Shown here: piece by piece, positions 4,480 through 9,110 of the stretch
How positions within the stretch are numbered: the first letter of the stretch is position 1
Layout: every line of letters begins with the position of its first letter
Source: Candidatus Kuenenia stuttgartensis
GTDB taxonomy: Bacteria > Planctomycetota > UBA1135 > UBA2386
Direction of reading: 5' to 3'
DNA length: 9,110 nt
Assembly (NCBI GenBank): GCA_945861365.1
Contig: CAMAUH010000148.1
Location: 1 to 9,110 of the forward strand
Notes under the pieces: generated by a model
What the model was told of the DNA's origin: nothing
Seen by the model: only the letters and a program-made list of their open reading frames with translations
Databases searched by the model: none
Position numbers and translations under genes: made by a program

Positions 4480-7400
4480 ATGCCCAACTCACCGTTCCCG
4501 TGTTCGGCGCTGCTCGCGCTGATGTCGTTCGCCATTTCCATGCCCGCCCAGACGCTGGTGCGCGACATCGCTCCGCCCAGTTTCCAGCGCAGCAGTTCGC
4601 CGTCCGCGGCAGTCGACCTGAACGGGGTCGCGATCTTCGTCGCGACCACCGCGCACGGCAGCGAGCTGTGGCGCAGCGACGGCACGCTCGTCGGCACGTT
4701 CCTGCTGAAGGACATCAACCCGGGCGCCGCCGGCAGCAGTCCGGCGCGGCTCGTGGTCGTTGGCAACCAGGTGTTCTTCACCGCCACGGTGCTCGGGCTC
4801 GGCAACGAGCTGTGGGTCACCGATGGCACGGCACAGGGCACGCGGCTCGTGCGCGACGGCTCGCCCGGAACGGTCAGCGGCGCACCGACCGAGATGGCGG
4901 GCTTCGGCGGCTTCCTCTACTTCGTCGCCAACGATGGTGTGAGCGGCAGCGAGTTGTGGCGCAGTGACGGCACACCGGCCGGCACCGGCCTTTGGCTCGA
5001 CATCTGGCCGGGCGCCGGCGGCTCGAGCATCAGCGGCCTGGTCGCCGGGCCGAACGCGCTGTGGTTCGCGGCGGCTGCCCCGGGTTTCGGCACCGAGCTG
5101 TGGCGCAGCGACGGCACCGTGGCCGGAACCGGCATGGTGCGCGACTTCTCACCCGGCGCGTCGGCCAGTTTGCCGCAGAACCTGGTGGTGGTGCCGAACG
5201 GCGTCTACTTCACTGCCAACAACGGGCCGGGCCTCGGCATCGAACTGTGCTTCAGCGACGGCACCGCTGCGGGAACGGCACTGACCCGCGACATCGTCGC
5301 CGGCACCGGCAGCCTGATGATCTGGTCTCCCGTCGCATGGGGCAATCGACTGCTGTTCGGTGCCGATGACCAGACTGGCCTCGGGCAGGAACCATGGATC
5401 AGCGATGGCACGGCGGCCGGCACGTTCCGCCTCGCCGACCTGGCGCCCGGCGTCGGCGGCTCTTCGCCAGCGGGCTTCGTCGCCGCGTCGTCGTCGCGCG
5501 TGGTCTTCCAGGCCTACGCGCCGGCGTCCGGCTTCGAGCTGTACGTCACCGATGGCACCGCCGCCGGCACGCAGCAGCTGGTCGAGTTCTACCCCGGCAC
5601 GCCGGGCGGCAATCCGGACTCCTTCGTCGCCGCGTTCGGTGGCGCAGTGTTCGCCGCGACGGACGTCGGGGCGGGCAGCGAACTGTGGTTCACCGATGGC
5701 ACTGCGGCCGGCACCCGGCGCATCGCCGACGCTGTTCCGGGTAGCACCGGCACCAACCCGACCCAGCTCGCGCGCGTCGGATCGCGCGTCTTCTGCCGCG
5801 GCTACTCGCCGAGCCTCGGCATCGAGTTGTACGTCAGTGACGGCACCGTCGCCGGCACCACGGTCGTCGCCGATCTCGCCACGCCGTCCGCGGATGCGAA
5901 CCCGCGCGAGATCACGCCGTTGACGACCGGCGTCGTGTTCGGCGCGGCCGCCCCGCAGCAGCAGCTGTGGCGCAGCGATGGCACCGGGGCCGGCACCTAC
6001 GTGATCGACTACGGCGCTGTCTCCAACTACGTCAACGAAGCCGTCGGCTGGAACGGGTTCGCCTACGTCAGCGGCATCTCGGCGACGGCCGGCTACGAGC
6101 TGCTGCGCACCGACGGCACGCAGGCCAACTCGACGGTGCTCGACATCGTGCCCGGCATCGGCAACTCGGACCCGACCGAGCTGGCCGTCGCCAACGGGCG
6201 CTTGTGGTTCGGGGCGCGCTCCAACGGCACCGGGGTCGAGCCGTACGTGTCGGATGGCACCATGGCCGGCACCGTCTTCCTCGCCGATCTGTGGCCGGGC
6301 GGCGCCAGCTCGCAGGTGCGCGACTTCACTGCGTGCGGCCCGAATCGCGTCGTGTTCGTCGCCTTCGAACCGACCGCCGGCCGCGAGCTGTGGACCAGCG
6401 ACGGCACGCCCGCGGGCACGCAGCGGGTCGTCGATCTGGTGCCCGGCACCCAGGGCAGTGAACCGGACCACCTGCTCGCTGCCGGCAACGTCGCCTACTT
6501 CAGCGCCTACCAAACTGCCGTCGGCTACGAGCTGTTCGTCACCGACGGCACCGCGGCCGGCACGCAGCTGGTCGCCAACCTCGCCACCGGCAGCGCCAGT
6601 TCGCAACCGCAGCAGCTGGTGCGGCTCGCCAACGGCACCGTGCTGTTCGTCGCCACCGTCACCGGCGCTGGCGCCGAGCTGTGCCGCACCGATGGCACCT
6701 CGGCCGGAACGGTGATGGTCGGGCAGATCGTGCCCGGCACGATCGGCGGTTCGATCGAAGGACTGGTCGCGGTCGGCAACGTCGCCTACTTCACGGCCGA
6801 CGACGGCGTCACCGGCCGCGAGCTGTGGCGAACCGACGGCTTCACGTTGACGCAGGTGCGCGACATCTATCCAGGGTCGCCCAACGGCGTGCTCGGTAGC
6901 ACGCTGCGCGCGAGTTCAGCCAACGGCGGCGTGGTGTTCGCTGGCAGCGACGGCAACGACGGCCTGCAGGTCTGGGTCAGCGACGGCACCGCCGTCGGCA
7001 CCACGCAGGTCGGCAAGATCGGCCCGTGGGCCGGTTCGGGTGCGGTCGACCTCGGCGAGTTCGTCGAGTCGGCCGGCGATACGTGGTTCTGGTGCGACGA
7101 CGGCATCACCGGCAAGGAGCCGTGGCGCATCTCGCTGCAAGGGGTGGTCGCCGCGACGACGACGTTCGGACTCGGCTGCCGCGGCACCGCGAACCGGGTG
7201 CCGGCGATCGGTGCGGTCGGGCTGCCGCAACTCGGCAACGCCGGCTTCGGCATCCGCGTGACGAACGGGTTGCCGCTGACGGCTGGCATCGTCGCGGTCG
7301 GCACGGCGCCGACGGCCATCCAGTTCGGCAACTGCCGCGTGCTGGTGGCACCGCCGTGGACCACGCTGCCGACGGTGTTCCTCGATGGCGCCGGTGCGGC

Positions 7401-7542
7401 GACGACGCCGCTGCCGATCCCCGCCACGCCGACGCTGGCGGGCCTGTCGCTGCACGCGCAGTACCTGGTGCTCGATCCGAACGGCGACTTCCTCGCGTTC
7501 GCGGCGTTGAGCAACGGTCTGTCGATGCTGCTCGGCAACTGA
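4480..7542 (+). CDS. secreted ELWxxDGT-repeat protein with a planctomycete-type C-terminal domain
   Basis: This is a 1020-aa exported repeat protein. Residues 1-24 look like a signal peptide (SALLALMSFAISMPA, then Gln24), although its N-terminal region carries no Lys or Arg, which is unusual. The body, about 25-883, consists of units of 45-49 residues with the pattern ELWxSDGTxAGTxLVxDIxPGxxGSxPxxL, a variable hydrophobic strand such as VYFTAxxxxxG, then the next ELW. Seventeen DGT-bearing units are visible, plus an eighteenth degenerate EPWR. The pattern is that of ELWxxDGT repeat proteins; units of this length with predicted beta strands suggest propeller-like or solenoid blades, which is inference. 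Residues about 893-1020 form a separate domain beginning TTFGLGCRGT (Cys900, Cys952-region partner in FGNCRV) and ending in GLSMLLGN. I recognise this as common at the C-termini of planctomycete secreted proteins, with no known function. The ATG at 4480 is favoured by the signal peptide; no Shine-Dalgarno sequence is seen. A GTG ten codons upstream is possible. Confidence 0.9.
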   Translation: MPNSPFPCSALLALMSFAISMPAQTLVRDIAPPSFQRSSSPSAAVDLNGVAIFVATTAHGSELWRSDGTLVGTFLLKDINPGAAGSSPARLVVVGNQVFFTATVLGLGNELWVTDGTAQGTRLVRDGSPGTVSGAPTEMAGFGGFLYFVANDGVSGSELWRSDGTPAGTGLWLDIWPGAGGSSISGLVAGPNALWFAAAAPGFGTELWRSDGTVAGTGMVRDFSPGASASLPQNLVVVPNGVYFTANNGPGLGIELCFSDGTAAGTALTRDIVAGTGSLMIWSPVAWGNRLLFGADDQTGLGQEPWISDGTAAGTFRLADLAPGVGGSSPAGFVAASSSRVVFQAYAPASGFELYVTDGTAAGTQQLVEFYPGTPGGNPDSFVAAFGGAVFAATDVGAGSELWFTDGTAAGTRRIADAVPGSTGTNPTQLARVGSRVFCRGYSPSLGIELYVSDGTVAGTTVVADLATPSADANPREITPLTTGVVFGAAAPQQQLWRSDGTGAGTYVIDYGAVSNYVNEAVGWNGFAYVSGISATAGYELLRTDGTQANSTVLDIVPGIGNSDPTELAVANGRLWFGARSNGTGVEPYVSDGTMAGTVFLADLWPGGASSQVRDFTACGPNRVVFVAFEPTAGRELWTSDGTPAGTQRVVDLVPGTQGSEPDHLLAAGNVAYFSAYQTAVGYELFVTDGTAAGTQLVANLATGSASSQPQQLVRLANGTVLFVATVTGAGAELCRTDGTSAGTVMVGQIVPGTIGGSIEGLVAVGNVAYFTADDGVTGRELWRTDGFTLTQVRDIYPGSPNGVLGSTLRASSANGGVVFAGSDGNDGLQVWVSDGTAVGTTQVGKIGPWAGSGAVDLGEFVESAGDTWFWCDDGITGKEPWRISLQGVVAATTTFGLGCRGTANRVPAIGAVGLPQLGNAGFGIRVTNGLPLTAGIVAVGTAPTAIQFGNCRVLVAPPWTTLPTVFLDGAGAATTPLPIPATPTLAGLSLHAQYLVLDPNGDFLAFAALSNGLSMLLGN
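4552..7128 (+). repeat. coding tandem repeat, ELWxxDGT units of about 144 bp
   Basis: The Asp codon of the DGT motif falls at 4678, 4822, 4966, 5110, 5257, 5404, 5551, 5695, 5839, 5977, 6112, 6253, 6400, 6544, 6691, 6835 and 6982. Spacings are 144 or 147 bp except for 138, 135 and 141 in the middle; the mean over 16 intervals is 144. All spacings are multiples of three. DNA identity between units is limited to the ELWRSDGT core, for example the same 20-mer GAGCTGTGGCGCAGCGACGG at 4663 and 5095. The array is therefore old and diverged rather than recently expanded. The unit at 6835 lacks the GT after DG, and the unit at 6112 has NS in place of GT. Confidence 0.93.
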
Positions 7543-7551
7543 CGCAGTGCG

Positions 7552-7567
7552 GGAACGGCTGCGTTCC
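7552..7567. terminator. small hairpin in the convergent gap
   Basis: GGAACG (7552-7557) pairs with CGTTCC (7562-7567) around a 4-nt loop, within the 29 bp between two converging stop codons. Its position suits a bidirectional terminator. The stem is short and no U-tract follows, so the assignment rests mainly on location. Confidence 0.35.
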
Positions 7568-7571
7568 GGTG

Positions 7572-9110
7572 TCAGCGTCGGGAACGCGCCAGCAATGCCT
7601 GGAACCGCGCGTCGCTGGCCACCGCCGCATAGAGCGGATCGGCCGCATCGAGCCGCATGCCGTCGTCGACCGCACGCGCCAGCAGTGCCAGCGCTTCGTC
7701 GTGCAACGCCGGTCGGCGGGCTTCGGCGGCATGCGTGGCGCAGCGCAGCAGGTCGCGCGCGGCGCGGCCGGTGTTCTCGTCGCCGCCGCCCAGCTGGCCG
7801 AGCGCGCGCGCCGCGGCTTCGAGCGCCGGCCAGTCCTGCAGCTGCCGCAGGTTCACCAGCAGGGTGCGGTGGTGTTGGGCCAGGTAGCGGGTGGCGACGC
7901 GGTCCGCGGGATCGCGCTCCAGCACTGCGCGCTGGTCGCGGATCGCCTGCTCCAGCAGCGGCCGCGCTGCCTCGTGGCGCTCGGCGCGCGACAGCAGCGA
8001 AGCCAGCAGGTTCGCGGTGCGGCCGCGGTGGCGTCGGCAGGCGGGATCTTCCGGATAGTCGCGGACCAGTTCGTCGAACCCCTGTAACGCCGCGCGCAAG
8101 CTGGCACCGCTCGCATCCCAGCGCTGCTGGTCGAAGTCCAGCGAGGCCAGTTCGTGCCGGCCCATCGCGAGCAGCAGGCGCGGCACCGGCCAGCCGACCT
8201 CGGGCAGCGTGCAGGACTCCAGATCGGCGACCACGCGCTCGAGCAGGGGCCTTGCTTCGGCCTGCCGATCGGCGTCGCGCAGGTTGGCGCCAAGCGACAG
8301 GCGGGCGCTCCAAAGGTCGACGTCGGCTGCGTTCGCGCCGAGGGCGCCTTCGAGCAGTTCGAGCCGGTGGCGGGCGGCGCGCAACATGCCGGGACGATCG
8401 CCGAGCTCGCCGGCGAGGCCGCACTCGAGTTCGGCGACGTCGGCGAGTTCCTGGGCGGTCGCCAACCCGATCGGCGAATCCGCCGCGGTGCGCGTCGCGA
8501 GGTCCAGCAGCTCCGTGCGCGCCGCGGCGAGATGCGTCCGCGCGAGCTCGGCGCGGCCCCGCCGGTAGTCGATCCAGGCGCGCAGGCAGTTGGCGCGGGC
8601 CCGCATGACGCGCAGATCGTCCGGCAGGTCGCCGTCGCCGAGCAGCGTGCGCAGACGTTCCAGCCGCGCGCTGGCGGCGTCGTTGTGCCCCAGCGTCGTC
8701 GCCAGGTTGGCGGCGTCGAGCAGCGTGCGGCGGCGCAGGTGCTGCACGCGACGCCCGTGGCCGCGGTCGTCGGCCAGCCGATCGAACAGCTGCAACGCGT
8801 CGTCCAGCAGTTCGGCGGCGACCGACTGCACGGCCGGCAGGTTGCGCAGCTTCGGCAGCGCGATGCTGCCGAGCAGGCGTTCGATGGCGTCGATGGTGAC
8901 GTCCATGCTGCGGTCGGCGCGTTCGACCTGTGCTGCCAGCGCGCGGTTCGCCGCGTCGGTGCGCGCCACCTCTGCCGCCAGCGAGACACTGGCGGCGCGC
9001 TGCTGCCACCACAGCACGGTCGGCAACGTCACCAGGAACACCACCGCTGCCGCCGCCGCGGTCGTCACCGCGCGATGCCGGCCGGCGAAGCGGCGCAGCC
9101 GCACCCACAG
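7572..9110 (-). CDS. C-terminal part of a membrane protein with TPR-like repeats, probably a planctomycete Ser/Thr protein kinase (5' end outside window)
   Basis: The frame is open to the window edge, so the 512 residues seen are a C-terminal fragment. After a basic stretch (VRLRRFAGRHR) comes one membrane segment, about residues 16-35 of the fragment, rich in Ala/Val/Leu and ending TVLWWQQR. An alpha-helical, probably coiled-coil region follows, in the order RSMDVTIDAIERLLGSI, then LPAVQSVAAELLDDALQLFDRL. The remaining roughly 390 residues are degenerate TPR-like helix pairs, such as RQAEARPLLERVVADLES and RHEAARPLLEQAIRDQRAV. The end reads LLARAVDDGMRLDAADPLYAAVASDARFQALLA, split here only by my reading, and this fits the tails of these proteins. 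This layout of RHR, membrane helix, juxtamembrane helices and TPRs is typical of planctomycete PknB-like kinases, with the kinase domain preceding it in the cytoplasm. The kinase domain itself is not visible, so that part is inference. A GTG at 9104 is in frame but starts inside the expected protein and is not a likely start. Confidence 0.8.
   Translation of the reverse strand: MWVRLRRFAGRHRAVTTAAAAAVVFLVTLPTVLWWQQRAASVSLAAEVARTDAANRALAAQVERADRSMDVTIDAIERLLGSIALPKLRNLPAVQSVAAELLDDALQLFDRLADDRGHGRRVQHLRRRTLLDAANLATTLGHNDAASARLERLRTLLGDGDLPDDLRVMRARANCLRAWIDYRRGRAELARTHLAAARTELLDLATRTAADSPIGLATAQELADVAELECGLAGELGDRPGMLRAARHRLELLEGALGANAADVDLWSARLSLGANLRDADRQAEARPLLERVVADLESCTLPEVGWPVPRLLLAMGRHELASLDFDQQRWDASGASLRAALQGFDELVRDYPEDPACRRHRGRTANLLASLLSRAERHEAARPLLEQAIRDQRAVLERDPADRVATRYLAQHHRTLLVNLRQLQDWPALEAAARALGQLGGGDENTGRAARDLLRCATHAAEARRPALHDEALALLARAVDDGMRLDAADPLYAAVASDARFQALLARSRR

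Noticed and set aside
4215..4841. Longer N-terminus for the SdrD_B protein
   Set aside because: It would bury a clear signal peptide and overlap the start of the ELWxxDGT gene.
4552..7128. CRISPR-like or non-coding tandem array
   Set aside because: All spacings are multiples of three, the units are about 144 bp and the frame is continuous. It is a protein repeat.
6916..9108. Alternative 730-aa minus-strand frame covering the TPR protein and part of the ELWxxDGT gene
   Set aside because: It is Arg-rich with no motif and overlaps two better-supported genes. The frame ending at 7572 has a membrane helix and helical repeats.

Overview
The window is strongly G+C-rich and gene-dense. Its gene content suggests a member of the Planctomycetota, probably one of the G+C-rich uncultured or recently cultured lineages. 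That is an inference from three features: a large secreted protein built of ELWxxDGT repeats that ends in a 'FGxGCxGT' C-terminal domain I associate with planctomycete secretomes; a secreted SdrD_B-type protein; and the membrane-plus-TPR tail of what looks like a planctomycete Ser/Thr protein kinase. No single marker gene fixes the taxonomy.

Layout. Positions 47-122 (-) hold a complete tRNA-Val(CAC) with an encoded CCA end, a hairpin just downstream, and a possible sigma70-type promoter and a strong stem-loop just upstream. Positions 251-2766 (-) hold a two-gene unit: an ALDH7-family aldehyde dehydrogenase (alpha-aminoadipate semialdehyde / piperideine-6-carboxylate dehydrogenase type) followed 41 nt later by a GHMP kinase that aligns to homoserine kinase. 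A near-perfect 40-nt hairpin (2849-2888) separates this unit from the next gene on the same strand, a secreted 433-aa protein (2913-4214) with an SdrD_B-like domain and a Cys/His-rich C-terminal domain containing a GYW motif. A 265-bp divergent region (4215-4479) separates it from a secreted 1020-aa protein (4480-7542, +) with 17 DGT-bearing units plus one degenerate final unit, with a mean spacing of 48 residues. Converging on that gene, with a 29-bp gap, is the C-terminal 512 residues of a membrane protein (7572-9110, -) whose N-terminal part lies outside the window.

How they work together. The ALDH/GHMP pair is probably one transcript, with lysine-catabolic chemistry from the first gene and an uncertain reaction from the second. 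The two secreted proteins share a divergent control region and may be surface or extracellular proteins, but nothing in the sequence gives their ligand. I found no convincing new multi-gene system, phage, IS element or CRISPR array. The most unusual item is the GHMP kinase: its fold and several family motifs are clear, but the positions I recall as binding homoserine and magnesium in ThrB are substituted or missing.
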